Assembly: GCA_013376735.1 (NCBI GenBank)
Contig: VINJ01000001.1
Span: 744,001-808,000 of the forward strand
DNA from: a bacterium Scap17
GTDB taxonomy: Bacteria > Pseudomonadota > Gammaproteobacteria > Pseudomonadales > Halomonadaceae
Length of the DNA stretch: 64,000 bases
Direction: 5' to 3'
Shown here: positions 27,068 through 36,298 of the stretch, in pieces
How the letters are laid out: each line of letters opens with the position of its first letter
Numbering within the stretch: position 1 is the stretch's first letter
The notes under the pieces: generated by a model
Told to the model about the DNA's origin: nothing
Databases searched by the model: none
The model's input: the letters and a program-made list of their open reading frames with translations, nothing else
Program-made: the position numbers and the translations under genes

Positions 27068-28396
27068 ATGACTCATGCGATTGCGGATTCCCGCGTTCCT
27101 GCACTGCTCGACTTCCTGTCTTCTTCTCCCACACCGTGGCACGCGACGGCTTCCATGGCGCAGCGTCTTGAACAGGCGGGCTATCGTCGCCTCAGCGAGA
27201 TGTCTTCCTGGCAGCTGGTGCCCGGTGAGCGTGCCTATGTCACGCGCAATGATTCCTCGTTGATCGCCTTTCAGCTCCCGAAGGATGATACGTCGCTGAG
27301 CTCACTTCGGATGATCGGTGCGCACACCGATTCGCCCTGTCTGCGCCTGAAGCCCAATCCGGCACAGGCCAGTCAGGGCTGGTTGACGTTGGGCGTCGAG
27401 ACCTATGGCGGCGTGTTGCTGAGCACCTGGTTCGATCGCGATCTGGGGCTTGCAGGCCGTGTTCAGGTGCGGCATGCGGACGGTCGTCGCGAGACGCTGC
27501 TGCTGACGGTCATGCGTCCGTTCGCCTGCGTGCCGAGCCTGGCGATCCATTTGGATCGTGACGTCAACAGCGGGCGTGCCATCAATGCCCAGACCCAGAT
27601 GTCAGCCGTGGTCATGCAGCTGGGGGACGAGGCCGGGACGCCCGCGGAGGCCTTCAATATGATGTTGATCGATCTGATCGAGGAGCAGCACGGCGTGCGG
27701 GTCGCGGATGTCGTTGACTTCGAGCTGGGGCTGCATGACCTGCAGCCGGCGGCGCAGTCGGGGCTGAAGGGTGAGTTGATCACCAGTGCCCGCCTCGACA
27801 ATCTGCTGTCCTGCTACGTCGGTCTCGAGGCGCTGCTGGAGGCCGATGGCAGTCAGGGGGCGCTGTTCGTCACCACCGATCATGAAGAGGTCGGCAGTGC
27901 CAGCGCCTGTGGTGCCCAGGGGCCTTTCCTGGCCGATGTGCTCAAGCGCATCAATCACTATGTCGGCTTGGACAGCGAAGAAGGCTATCAGTGCCTCGTG
28001 CAGCGCTCCTTGATGATTTCTTGCGATAATGCTCACGCCGTGCACCCCAATTTTGCGGACAAGCATGATGCGGGGCATGGGCCGAAGTTGAATGCCGGGC
28101 CGGTCATCAAGGTCAATGCCAATCAGCGTTACGCCACCAACAGCACCACGGCCGGGCTGTTCCGCGAGATGTGTCGTGAGCAGGATGTGCCGGTGCAGAC
28201 CTTCGTCAGTCGTGCCGACATGGGCTGTGGCAGCACCATCGGGCCGATCACCGCCAGTGAGGTGGGGGTGCCGACCCTGGATGTGGGGCTGCCGCAGTGG
28301 GGCATGCACTCGATTCGTGAGACATCCGGCAGTGCCGATGTCGCCATGTTGATCAAGGTGCTGGTAGCCTTCTGCAATCGCGAGCAGGTGGACTGA
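27068..28396 (+). CDS. apeB: M18 family aminopeptidase (aspartyl aminopeptidase type)
   Basis: This cytosolic metallopeptidase removes N-terminal residues, often acidic ones, from peptides. The family pattern is complete: the first metal ligand His86 in IGAHTDSPCLRLKP, VTTDHEEVGSA with the catalytic and bridging carboxylates, the SADMGCGSTIGP segment, and the C-terminal WGMHSIRET His. The start at 27068 (MTHAIADSR) has GAGGA upstream and gives 442 residues, near the usual 429; the frame is open 35 codons further upstream without support. It is divergent from prc across a 293-base gap. Confidence 0.94.
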   Translation: MTHAIADSRVPALLDFLSSSPTPWHATASMAQRLEQAGYRRLSEMSSWQLVPGERAYVTRNDSSLIAFQLPKDDTSLSSLRMIGAHTDSPCLRLKPNPAQASQGWLTLGVETYGGVLLSTWFDRDLGLAGRVQVRHADGRRETLLLTVMRPFACVPSLAIHLDRDVNSGRAINAQTQMSAVVMQLGDEAGTPAEAFNMMLIDLIEEQHGVRVADVVDFELGLHDLQPAAQSGLKGELITSARLDNLLSCYVGLEALLEADGSQGALFVTTDHEEVGSASACGAQGPFLADVLKRINHYVGLDSEEGYQCLVQRSLMISCDNAHAVHPNFADKHDAGHGPKLNAGPVIKVNANQRYATNSTTAGLFREMCREQDVPVQTFVSRADMGCGSTIGPITASEVGVPTLDVGLPQWGMHSIRETSGSADVAMLIKVLVAFCNREQVD

Positions 28397-28451
28397 GTCG
28401 AGCCGGAGTGTGCTGAGAGAGCAGGCGCGGAGTGTAAGAAGACAAGCTCGG

Positions 28452-28481
28452 AAAAAGGGCGGCCTGCGGGTCGCCCTTTTT
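28452..28481 (+). terminator. apeB terminator
   Basis: AAAAAGGGCG (28452-28461) pairs with CGCCCTTTTT (28472-28481), ending in five T, about 55 bases after the apeB stop. Confidence 0.88.
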
Positions 28482-28583
28482 GATGTCTGTGATCTGGCTC
28501 GAGGACAGCGGCGCAGGGTGCTGGATGCGCGAGCGGAGTGCGATCAAGGTCCGATCAAGTTTTGGCGCAGATCGCGCACAACG

Positions 28584-28615
28584 AAAAAGGCCTGACTGCA
28601 AGCAGTCAGGCCTTT
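28584..28615 (-). terminator. Terminator of the minus-strand tRNA-Met
   Basis: A perfect 14-bp stem (28586-28599 with 28602-28615) has a two-base centre. On the minus strand it ends in five T, 12 bases after the tRNA 3' end. Confidence 0.88.
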
Positions 28616-28626
28616 CGAATCCTGGT

Positions 28627-28703
28627 TGGTGGCTACACCCTGATTTGAACAGGGGACCCCATCATTATGAGTGATGTGCTCTAACCAGCTGAGCTATGTA
28701 GCC
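28627..28703 (-). tRNA. tRNA-Met(CAT), second copy, opposite strand
   Basis: All 77 bases are identical to the gene at 23546-23622, but in inverted orientation about 5 kb away. It has its own promoter and terminator. Confidence 0.97.
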
Positions 28704-28718
28704 GTCCAACGGAGGCGA

Positions 28719-28747
28719 ATATTACGGATTGCTCGTGATGTTGTCAA
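28719..28747 (-). promoter_or_regulatory. Promoter of the minus-strand tRNA-Met
   Basis: On the minus strand there is a perfect TTGACA (28747-28742), a 17-base spacer, and TAATAT (28724-28719), 15 bases before the tRNA. Confidence 0.8.
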
Positions 28748-28784
28748 TGCATTAGCGCGAAAAAGTGGCAGGGAATTCATCGGG

Positions 28785-30119
28785 CTAGCGTCCAGGCCGC
28801 GCAGCGAGGGCATCAGATAGGCTGTCGGAGAAAGTGCCGGGGAGAGCCTCTCGCGAGATGGCGCGTGCGATGAGGTCGCCACTGGCGCAGGACAGCGTGA
28901 AGCCCAGACTGCCATGGCCGACGTTCAGCCACAGATTGTCAGGGCTGTTCGCTTGCCGGGGACGGCCGAGGATCGGCGGCCCCTTGGGCGTACTGGGGCG
29001 CAGTCCGGCCCAAGGAGTGGCCTGCGCGAAATCGCCGGCTTCGGGGAAGGTATCGCTGGCCAGCTTGCGCAGGGCGGCAATGCGCTGCTCATTCAGTTCG
29101 GGGTGAAAGCTGTCGCGTTCCCGCTGGCCGATATCCACCATCGCCGCGACGCGCAGCTGGCGTGATGCCGATGACTCCAGATCGGCGTAGACCACCTTGC
29201 GTGCCGAATCGGTGACGCTGATGCGTGGCGCGGCCGTCTCGGGGGTGTCAGCTGCCAGTGGCAGGGTGAGGCTATAGCCCTTGAGCGGCTGCAGGGCCAG
29301 GCGGATACCCAGGGGGTGTACCAGCTCGGCGGCATGATTGCCGGCCGCGATGACGACCTCTTCGACGGTATGGCGTTCTCGGCGGCCATCAAGGTGTCTG
29401 AGCTCGAGTTGCTCGATGCGGCCGTCGCGTGCGGTCAGCGGGGCGACGCGCGTATTGGCGATGCGCGTGTAGCGCCCGGAGGCCCGCAGCTTGCGTTCCA
29501 GCGCCTGGCAGAAGGCATGGCAATCCGCCGTCTCGTCCGAGGCGCTGAAGATGCCGCCCGACAGATGGGCTTGCTGGTGGGAAAGTGAGGGCTCCAGCGC
29601 GATGCATTGGCGTGCATCGAGTACCTGTTGGTCCTGCGGGGCGACGCGCGCGGCTGCCGCCTTGTCGAGCGCTTCGGGATCACGATGGATCACCAGCTTG
29701 CCGCGCTGCTGCCAGGCGAAGTCGCCGAGCGCATCATGAGTGCGCCACTCCGTCATCACCTGCTGGCTGTGCAGAGCCAGCGAGAGCATCTGCGCTGCAC
29801 TGGCCTGATGCGTGCGGTGATTGCAGGCGGCCACAAATCGGGCCATCCAGCGCCATTGTGCGGGTTCCAGATTCGGGCGCAGTTTCAGCGGTGCCTCGTT
29901 GCCTGCCAGCAGCCACTTGATGGCCTGGCGGGGCACGCCGCTATCGGCCAGTGGTGCCACATAGCGATAGCTCAGCTGGCCGCCATTGGCGCGACTGGTC
30001 TCGCTGGCCACCTCGGCATGGGCATCGATCAGGGTCACACAGTGGCCGGCGCGCGCCAGAGCATGGGCACTGGCGAGGCCGATCACGCCGCCTCCGATGA
30101 CAGTCACATGGCGTTGCAT
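28785..30119 (-). CDS. D-amino-acid dehydrogenase (DadA-like FAD oxidoreductase)
   Basis: This is a flavoprotein that probably oxidises D-amino acids to 2-oxo acids, feeding electrons to the respiratory chain. The FAD motif VIGGGVIGLASAHAL is at residues 7-21. The DadA signature ETSRANGGQLSYRYVAPLA (residues 40-58) and GVPRQAIKWLL follow. A second conserved region near the C-terminus (AGLRPSTPKGPPILG and NVGHGSLGFTLSCASG) completes the DAO fold. The product is 444 residues against about 432 in E. coli DadA. No alanine racemase (dadX) is adjacent, so the exact substrate is uncertain and I withhold the symbol. It is divergent from a LysR regulator that probably controls it. Confidence 0.87.
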   Translation of the reverse strand: MQRHVTVIGGGVIGLASAHALARAGHCVTLIDAHAEVASETSRANGGQLSYRYVAPLADSGVPRQAIKWLLAGNEAPLKLRPNLEPAQWRWMARFVAACNHRTHQASAAQMLSLALHSQQVMTEWRTHDALGDFAWQQRGKLVIHRDPEALDKAAAARVAPQDQQVLDARQCIALEPSLSHQQAHLSGGIFSASDETADCHAFCQALERKLRASGRYTRIANTRVAPLTARDGRIEQLELRHLDGRRERHTVEEVVIAAGNHAAELVHPLGIRLALQPLKGYSLTLPLAADTPETAAPRISVTDSARKVVYADLESSASRQLRVAAMVDIGQRERDSFHPELNEQRIAALRKLASDTFPEAGDFAQATPWAGLRPSTPKGPPILGRPRQANSPDNLWLNVGHGSLGFTLSCASGDLIARAISREALPGTFSDSLSDALAARPGR

Positions 30120-30210
30120 GCTGGGCTCCCGGGTCGTGAAGGTCGTGTTTCGTTGTGCTTGAGCTTGCCGGTCGCTTGCGTGAGTGACGAATGAAAAGGA
30201 TGTGCCGCGT

Positions 30211-30227
30211 CATAACCCGAGGTTATG
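30211..30227. promoter_or_regulatory. LysR-type palindrome in the dadA-like/lysR divergent region
   Basis: CATAACC (30211-30217) and GGTTATG (30221-30227) are perfect 7-bp arms around three bases, with the T-N11-A form of a LysR box. A partial third half (GGTAACC) follows three bases later. It lies between the two divergent genes and is the likely binding site of the adjacent regulator. Confidence 0.7.
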
Positions 30228-30301
30228 GGGTAACCTGATGCACAGGCGCTCAAGTGCGCCCTCAAGTTGGCCCTCTAGACAACCGGACAGGAAGATTGCG
30301 C

Positions 30302-31252
30302 ATGCGGCTCAGGGACCTGGAGATCTTTCACGCCGTCCTGCAGGCGGGCAGCGTGACCGGCGCGGCGAGGTTGCTGCATATCTCCCAGCCGGCGGCGAGC
30401 AAGGCGCTGCAGCAGGTCGAGCGCCAATGGGGCATCACGCTGTTCACGCGTAGTGCAGGGCAGCTTCATCCCACCGAGGAGGCGCGCAAGCTGGAAGCGG
30501 CCAGCCAGGGAATGCTCGGTCAGCTGGACGATGTGAGGCGGCTGGTCGATGGCTTGCGTGAGGGCGAGGCACGCACGCTCAAGGTGGTGGCGACGCCTGC
30601 CATCGCCCAGCAATTGCTGCCGCAGGCGCTGGGGCAGTGGCGCCGGCGTCAGCCGCGAGTCAGCTGTGAGCTGGCGACCCAGCATACCCGCGAGATCGTC
30701 GATGCCCTGTTGCTGCATGAGGTCGATATCGCCTTTACGCTGAGTGCGCCGACGCATCCTGCACTGATGACGCGTCCGCTGGTGCGCATGCCGCTACTGG
30801 TGCTCGCGCCTGAAGGGTATTGGGCACAGGACTGTCAGCAGACGCCGATGACGGTGGCGGAGCTGGCCGGTCAGCGCCTGATCGCGCTGGGGGCGCACGA
30901 TCCGCTGGCGCGGCGACTCGATGGTTTGCTGGCGAGCGTGGCGCAGGAAGCTTCAAGTACTTTGCCATCTTCGCCGCGTATCGTGACGCGGGTGCAGACC
31001 TATCCCCTGGCGGCGTCGCTGGTTCAGGCGGGGGAGGGGCTGGCGGTGGTCGATGCACTCACGGCGCATGCCGCCACCACGGAGCGCAGCTTGAGCGCAC
31101 GTCAGCTGCCCCAGGCGGGTGAGCTGGTGCTGAGTGCCGTGTGGCGACGCGAGGCGGGGCGTTCGCGGTTGGCCCAGTCGCTGGCAGATCAGCTCGCCAG
31201 ACAGGCCGCGCAGTGGCTGCAGGTGCCGCTGGCAGAGCCCTCTACGGTCTGA
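30302..31252 (+). CDS. LysR-family transcriptional regulator
   Basis: The N-terminal winged helix-turn-helix occupies about residues 1-60 (LRDLEIFHAVLQAGSVTGAARLLHISQPAASKALQQVE), followed by the linker helix and a type 2 periplasmic-binding-fold sensor domain (about 90-300). The start at 30302 has AGGAAG upstream and gives 316 residues; the frame extends 16 codons further upstream without support. Divergence from the D-amino-acid dehydrogenase gene, with a shared palindrome, suggests that it controls that gene in response to an amino-acid ligand. Confidence 0.9.
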   Translation: MRLRDLEIFHAVLQAGSVTGAARLLHISQPAASKALQQVERQWGITLFTRSAGQLHPTEEARKLEAASQGMLGQLDDVRRLVDGLREGEARTLKVVATPAIAQQLLPQALGQWRRRQPRVSCELATQHTREIVDALLLHEVDIAFTLSAPTHPALMTRPLVRMPLLVLAPEGYWAQDCQQTPMTVAELAGQRLIALGAHDPLARRLDGLLASVAQEASSTLPSSPRIVTRVQTYPLAASLVQAGEGLAVVDALTAHAATTERSLSARQLPQAGELVLSAVWRREAGRSRLAQSLADQLARQAAQWLQVPLAEPSTV

Positions 31253-31340
31253 GCCCTTCGCTGGTTGAGCCCTCCGCTGGTTGATATCTTCACGCCTTGA
31301 TCGGCGCCCCTGATTGAACAGTTTTCCGCACCACAACGCA

Positions 31341-31376
31341 GAACGGCCCTGACCTCGTGAGAGATCAGGGCCGTTC
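31341..31376. terminator. Terminator between lysR and ychF
   Basis: A perfect 12-bp stem pairs GAACGGCCCTGA (31341-31352) with TCAGGGCCGTTC (31365-31376) around a 12-base loop. It is placed between two converging genes. T runs are weak on both strands. Confidence 0.65.
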
Positions 31377-31437
31377 TGTCAGGACAGGCTGTCAGGGCGT
31401 CAGCTGGGCCCGGGCGTCGCCGGGCGCCGATGAGCCA

Positions 31438-32529
31438 TCAGACATTGAAGCGGTAGTGCACCACGTCGCCATCCTTGAGGATGTAGTCCTTGCCTTCCAG
31501 GCGCCACTTGCCGGCATCCTTGGCGCCTTGCTCACCCTTGTAGGCGATGAAGTCGTCATAGGAGATGACTTCGGCTCGGATGAAGCCTTTCTGGAAGTCG
31601 GTGTGGATCACACCAGCGCCTTCCGGTGCAGTAGCGCCGATCTTGACGGTCCAGGCACGCACTTCCTTCACGCCAGCGGTGAAGTAGGTCTGCAGACCCA
31701 GCAGCTCGTAACCGGCGCGGATGACGCGGTCCAGGCCCGGCTCTTCCATGCCCAGTTCGTCGAGGAACATCTCGCGCTCTTCCTCGTCCAGCTCGGCGAT
31801 CTCGGCTTCGATCTTGTTGCACACCGGCACGACGCTGGCGCCTTCGTTGGCGGCAATGCCGCGCACGATATCGAGGTAGGGATTGTTCTCGAAGCCTTCC
31901 TCGCTGACGTTGGCGATGTACATGGTCGGCTTGAGGGTCAGGAAGCCGAAGCCGCGCACGATCTTCAGGTCGTCATCGCTGAGGCCGAAGCTGCGCAGCG
32001 GCTGGCCTTCGGCCAGGTGCGGCTGGATGCGTTCCAGCACGGCCTTGGTGGCGATGGCTTCCTTGTCGCCGCCCTTGGCGACACGGGTCAGACGCTGGAT
32101 GCTGCGCTCGACGCTGTCGAGATCGGCCAGGGCCAGCTCGATGTTGATGGTCTCGATGTCGGCGGCCGGGTCGACGTGGTTGGCGACGTGGATGACGTTG
32201 TCATCCTCGAAGCAACGCACCACGTGCGCGATGGCGTCGGTCTCACGGATGTTGGCCAGGAATTTGTTGCCCAGACCTTCGCCCTTGGAGGCACCCGCGA
32301 CCAGACCCGCGATGTCGACGAATTCCATGGTGGTCGGAATCACCTTCTCCGGCTTGACGATCTCGGCCAGCGCGTTCAGGCGAGGGTCAGGCATCGGCAC
32401 GATACCGGTGTTCGGCTCGATGGTGCAGAAGGGGAAGTTCTCGGCGTCAATGCCAGACTTGGTCAGTGCATTGAAGAGAGTGGACTTGCCGACGTTCGGC
32501 AGGCCGACGATGCCGCAATTGAAACCCAT
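31438..32529 (-). CDS. ychF: Ribosome-binding ATPase YchF
   Basis: This OBG-family P-loop protein prefers ATP over GTP and associates with ribosomes; in relatives it restrains the oxidative stress response. The P-loop GLPNVGKST is at residues 9-17. The usual NKxD specificity motif is replaced, with CNKIEAE in its place, as expected for YchF. A TGS domain forms the C-terminus ([15 protein letters not shown] onward). The start at 32529 gives 363 residues, the same length as in E. coli. It is the last gene of the leftward block that begins with lolB. The nearly 300-base gap to pth holds nothing I recognise. Confidence 0.97.
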   Translation of the reverse strand: MGFNCGIVGLPNVGKSTLFNALTKSGIDAENFPFCTIEPNTGIVPMPDPRLNALAEIVKPEKVIPTTMEFVDIAGLVAGASKGEGLGNKFLANIRETDAIAHVVRCFEDDNVIHVANHVDPAADIETINIELALADLDSVERSIQRLTRVAKGGDKEAIATKAVLERIQPHLAEGQPLRSFGLSDDDLKIVRGFGFLTLKPTMYIANVSEEGFENNPYLDIVRGIAANEGASVVPVCNKIEAEIAELDEEEREMFLDELGMEEPGLDRVIRAGYELLGLQTYFTAGVKEVRAWTVKIGATAPEGAGVIHTDFQKGFIRAEVISYDDFIAYKGEQGAKDAGKWRLEGKDYILKDGDVVHYRFNV

Positions 32530-32827
32530 GGCGCTAGATCCTGGTGTGACGTATCGAATGGGGCGTGGCACTGGCAGTCGTCTCGACCAGCAGGCTCTGA
32601 GTGCACAGACACTGGGCATGCGGGGAAACGAGTGGGCAGGCACGGAATGAAGACAGGCGGGAAGTGTAAGGCCTCATGCAGCCGAGGTCATCCATTGGGC
32701 GCATGTCGCGCGACAAATGATGCCTTTTGCTGCTGATCGCGTGGCGAGACACGCATACGCAAGCGAGGTGATGCGCTGAGCGAATCACCGAAATTCGGAG
32801 AGGGGTGATACTGGATGATGCAGAGGT

Positions 32828-33412
32828 TCAGCTCTTGAAAGAATGCAGGCGATTCATGGCCCGTGCCCATTCGCCACTGATGGCGTCGGGGAGGGTCATC
32901 ACCACTTCGTCGATGGCGTCGTCGATGGCCTGGCGTTCCGCCTTGCCGGGGCGTCCAAGCACGAAGTTGGTCACCAGCTTGGCATTGCCGGGGTGGCCGA
33001 TGCCGATGCGGGCACGATGGAACGACTTGTCGTTGCCCAGTGCGCTGATGATGTCGCGCAATCCGTTGTGACCACCATGGCCGCCACCCTGCTTGTAACG
33101 AGCGGTGCCGGGGTCGATGTCGAGCTCATCGTGGGCGACGAGCAGTTCATCCGGGGCGAGCTTGTAGAAGTTGCACAATGCGGCCACGGCCTGACCGCTG
33201 CGATTCATGAACGTCGATGGGAACAGCAAATGCAGATCCTGACCGGCGAAGTGGACCTTCGCGTATTGGCCATGGAACTTGCGTTCCGGACGCAACGTGG
33301 TGTGACCGTGGCGCGCAAGAGCGTCAAGGAGCCAGACGCCGGCATTGTGACGGGTGTCTTCGTATTCGTTCCCCGGGTTACCGAGGCCGATGATCGCTTT
33401 CACTCGTGACAT
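32828..33412 (-). CDS. pth: Peptidyl-tRNA hydrolase
   Basis: Pth recycles tRNA from peptidyl-tRNA released by abortive translation. The catalytic His22 lies in DTRHNAG, and the substrate-binding asparagines are in FMNRSG and in GGHNGLRDI. GLGNPG at residues 9-14 is the family hallmark. It has 194 residues, as usual. It lies just downstream of rplY on the same strand, the conserved order in pseudomonads and halomonads. Confidence 0.97.
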   Translation of the reverse strand: MSRVKAIIGLGNPGNEYEDTRHNAGVWLLDALARHGHTTLRPERKFHGQYAKVHFAGQDLHLLFPSTFMNRSGQAVAALCNFYKLAPDELLVAHDELDIDPGTARYKQGGGHGGHNGLRDIISALGNDKSFHRARIGIGHPGNAKLVTNFVLGRPGKAERQAIDDAIDEVVMTLPDAISGEWARAMNRLHSFKS

Positions 33413-33441
33413 GCGCTGTCTGGCTCCTTGATCAGGCTGCG

Positions 33442-34077
33442 TTATTCTGCAGCAGGTGCTTCTTCGCCTTCAGCAGCATCTTCTGCGTCAGCAGAGATGT
33501 TCGGACGAGTGACGTTGACCACAGCGGTGTCGTGATCGGCACCGTGGGACAGGGCAACGGACTCGGCGCCTTCCGGCAGAGCGATGTCGGACAGGTGCAG
33601 GGTGTGGCTAACTTCCAGCTTGGACACGTCCAGCTCCAGGTATTCCGGCAGGGCTTCCGGCAGGCAGCTGATTTCGACGTCAGTCGCCAGGACGTGCAGG
33701 ACGCCGTCCTGGTCCTTGACACCGACACAGGCTTCCTGACCAGTGATGTGCAGCGGCACGTTCATGGTCAGTTTGTGGGACGGATCGATGCGCAGGAAGT
33801 CGACGTGAGTCAGCAGCGGCTTGAACGGGTGACGCTGCAGGTCACGGATGACGACTTTCTCGGTCTTGCCCGCAACGTTCAGGGTGATGATGGAGGTGTA
33901 GAACGCCTCATCGTCAACCGCCTTGTACAGGCTCGGCTTGTCGATCATGACCGGAGTCGGAGCCTGGTCGGCACCGTAGATGATTCCCGGCACGAAGTCG
34001 TTCGTACGACGCAGGCGGCGGCTCGCACCTTTCCCCAGGTCTTCACGAACTTCAGCATTCAGTTTGAACTGTTTCAT
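33442..34077 (-). CDS. rplY: 50S ribosomal protein L25, long (Ctc/TL5) form
   Basis: L25 binds 5S rRNA. The N-terminal 5S-binding domain covers about residues 1-95 and the C-terminal TL5 domain about 95-190. A short acidic tail rich in Glu, Asp and Ala ends the 211 residues. E. coli has only the first domain (94 residues), so this is the two-domain form typical of pseudomonads. GAGG lies upstream of the ATG. It is located between prs and pth. Confidence 0.96.
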   Translation of the reverse strand: MKQFKLNAEVREDLGKGASRRLRRTNDFVPGIIYGADQAPTPVMIDKPSLYKAVDDEAFYTSIITLNVAGKTEKVVIRDLQRHPFKPLLTHVDFLRIDPSHKLTMNVPLHITGQEACVGVKDQDGVLHVLATDVEISCLPEALPEYLELDVSKLEVSHTLHLSDIALPEGAESVALSHGADHDTAVVNVTRPNISADAEDAAEGEEAPAAE

Positions 34078-34148
34078 TTTTGCAGATACCTCAAGGGGCT
34101 AATGAGAATCCGGCAGCCCCCGCGACCAGAGCGCTACCGGATCCATGA

Positions 34149-34176
34149 GGCCGGCCCGGAGATTTCCGGGCCGGCC
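34149..34176 (-). repeat. GC-rich hairpin between prs and rplY
   Basis: GGCCGGCCCGGA (34149-34160) and its exact complement (34165-34176) form a 12-bp stem with a four-base loop and no T run. It lies 80 bases after the prs stop and 72 bases before rplY, and may reduce or stabilise read-through between them. Confidence 0.6.
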
Positions 34177-34257
34177 GCTTGTCGGCAGATGACGGATCAT
34201 CTGCCGTTGTCAGTGCCTCTTCCCCGAGCAGCGGCGAGCGGTGCCCGCCGACAGGAC

Positions 34258-35199
34258 TCAGTGGAACATGGCGCTGACGGATTCTTCATTGCTGACGCGA
34301 CGGATCGCCTCGGCGATCAGGCCAGCGACTGTCAGCTGGCGGATCTTGCCGGAACGACGCGCGGCGTCGGACAGCGGGATGGTGTCGGCCACCACCACTT
34401 CGTCGAGGACGGAGTTGGTGATGTTGTCGACCGCCGGGCCAGACAGAATCGCGTGGGAGGCATAGGCCACGACGCGGTTGGCGCCATGATCCTTGAGTGC
34501 CTCGCCCGCCTTGCACAGGGTGCCGGCGGTATCGATCATGTCATCGACCAGCACGCAGGTGCGGTCTTTGATATCACCGATGATGTTCATCACCTGGGCC
34601 TGGTTGGCCTGGGGGCGACGCTTGTCGATGATGGCCAGCTCGCAGTTGAGCTGCTTGGCGATGGCACGGGCACGTACCACGCCGCCCACATCCGGGGAGA
34701 CGACGATCAGGTTGTCATAGTTCTGACGTTCGATGTCGTCGAGCAGGATCGGTGAGCCATAGACGTTGTCCACCGGCACATCGAAGAAGCCCTGGATCTG
34801 ATCGGCATGCAGGTCCATGGTCATGACGCGATTGACGCCAGCCTTGACCATCATGTCCGCGACCACCTTCGCCGAGATCGGCACGCGCGCAGAGCGCACG
34901 CGGCGGTCCTGACGGGCGTAACCGAAGTAGGGAACGACCGCAGTGATACGCGCCGCAGACGCACGACGCAACGCGTCCACCATCAGGATCAGCTCCATCA
35001 GGTTGTCGTTGGTCGGTGCGCAGGTGGACTGCATGATGAAGACGTCCTTGCCGCGGACGTTTTCGTTGATTTCTACCGCAATCTCGCCATCGCTGAACTG
35101 ACCGACGGTTGCATGACCCAGGCGGGTATCGAGGGCTTCAGCTACCTTGCGGGCGAGAGCGGGATTGGCATTCCCCGCGAATACCATCAGTTTTGACAC
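34258..35199 (-). CDS. prs: Ribose-phosphate pyrophosphokinase (PRPP synthase)
   Basis: Prs makes PRPP from ribose-5-phosphate and ATP, feeding purine, pyrimidine, histidine and tryptophan synthesis, including the TrpD step encoded in this window. The class I pattern is complete: [10 protein letters not shown], the flexible-loop [19 protein letters not shown], and the PRPP-binding [13 protein letters not shown]. The 313-residue length is typical. It is encoded just after tRNA-Gln in the lolB-ispE block. Confidence 0.98.
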   Translation of the reverse strand: MSKLMVFAGNANPALARKVAEALDTRLGHATVGQFSDGEIAVEINENVRGKDVFIMQSTCAPTNDNLMELILMVDALRRASAARITAVVPYFGYARQDRRVRSARVPISAKVVADMMVKAGVNRVMTMDLHADQIQGFFDVPVDNVYGSPILLDDIERQNYDNLIVVSPDVGGVVRARAIAKQLNCELAIIDKRRPQANQAQVMNIIGDIKDRTCVLVDDMIDTAGTLCKAGEALKDHGANRVVAYASHAILSGPAVDNITNSVLDEVVVADTIPLSDAARRSGKIRQLTVAGLIAEAIRRVSNEESVSAMFH

Positions 35200-35271
35200 G
35201 CGCAGCCACCTTTGGAGTCTTGTGGGATCTCGGGAGTGGAGAATTCCGGGTTGACCGGGAACGGCCAGGAT

Positions 35272-35346
35272 TGGCTGGGGTACCAGGATTCGAACCTGGG
35301 AATGTCGGTACCAGAAACCGGTGCCTTACCACTTGGCGATACCCCA
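35272..35346 (-). tRNA. tRNA-Gln(CTG)
   Basis: This 75-base gene has encoded CCA. The acceptor TGGGGTA/TACCCCA, the GCC...GGC D-arm and the CCAGG/CCTGG T-arm agree with tRNA-Gln. The anticodon loop reads TTCTGGT, giving CTG. The anticodon stem CCGGT/ACCGA has a C-A mismatch at the 27-43 pair, and position 37 is G rather than the usual A. It sits 29 bases after ispE and upstream of prs. Confidence 0.92.
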
Positions 35347-35375
35347 GCAACGTTCACTTCAACCAGTTGCTGTGC

Positions 35376-36275
35376 TCAGGCCGATGCCAGAGCGGCATGT
35401 AGAGGGGAGATATTGCAACCGCGTGCCGAGAAGGCGTGCCACATCGGGCGCTCGAGTTCGAGTCGACCCAGCACCTCGCTGGCCTGTCGTGCGTCGTCAA
35501 ACGCACAGAACACACAGGCGCCGGTGCCCGTCAGTCTGGCGGTGCCGAACTGGTCCAGCCAGTCCAGGGCGTCGGCGACTGCCGGGTACAAAGTGCGCAC
35601 CACGACTTCACAGTCGTTGCGGCCCCCCTGCAGTGCGCGCGCCATACTAATCGCGAGGCTGGAACGTGTCAATTGTGGGTGGCCGAACACGGCCGGTGTC
35701 GCGACCTCGATACCGGGGTGGATCACCACGAACCATGGGGTGTCCAGCGGGGCTGGCACCAGGCGTTCGCCGATGCCTTCGGCCCAGGCGGCGAAGCCAC
35801 GCACGAACACTGGCACATCCGCGCCAAGCGACAGCCCGAGCTCGGCAAGGGTATCTTCGCCAAGCTCCAGGCCCCAGAGTCTGTCCAGTGCCAGCAGGGT
35901 CGTGGCGGCATCGCTGCTGCCGCCACCCAGGCCGCCACCCATCGGCAGCACTTTCTCCAGCGTGATATCGACACCGGGCAATGCGGTGGGCGACGCGACC
36001 TTGCCCTGCGCGTGTGCGGCTTCTCGCAGCAGGCGCGCGGCGCGCACGATCAGATTGGCCTCTTCGGGCACACCTTCAATAGGCGGTGAGAGGCGGATTG
36101 CCTCATCGTCGCGCAGCGTGAAGCTGAGGCTGTCGCCGTGCTCGAGAAACTGGAACAGCGTCTGCAGCTCGTGATAGCCATCGGCACGCTGGCCCGTGAT
36201 ATGCAGCATGCGGTTGAGCTTGGCCGGGGCGGGCAGGGTGAGTGTCATGGTCGATGTGGATGTCGGAGTCGTCAT
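35376..36275 (-). CDS. ispE: 4-diphosphocytidyl-2-C-methyl-D-erythritol kinase
   Basis: IspE phosphorylates CDP-methylerythritol in the MEP isoprenoid pathway. GHMP-kinase motifs are visible: PAPAKLNRMLHI near the start, the ATP loop PMGGGLGGGSSDAA, and the C-terminal LTGTGACVF. The start is uncertain because no strong ribosome site is present. The ATG at 36275 gives 299 residues; the ATG at 36248 (MTLTLPAPAKLN) gives 290 and starts closer to the conserved region (E. coli 283). The gene follows the lolB stop by about 23 bases, so coupling to lolB is likely. Confidence 0.93.
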   Translation of the reverse strand: MTTPTSTSTMTLTLPAPAKLNRMLHITGQRADGYHELQTLFQFLEHGDSLSFTLRDDEAIRLSPPIEGVPEEANLIVRAARLLREAAHAQGKVASPTALPGVDITLEKVLPMGGGLGGGSSDAATTLLALDRLWGLELGEDTLAELGLSLGADVPVFVRGFAAWAEGIGERLVPAPLDTPWFVVIHPGIEVATPAVFGHPQLTRSSLAISMARALQGGRNDCEVVVRTLYPAVADALDWLDQFGTARLTGTGACVFCAFDDARQASEVLGRLELERPMWHAFSARGCNISPLHAALASA

Positions 36276-36298
36276 GGCAGAAGGAGAAGGTGTCACGA

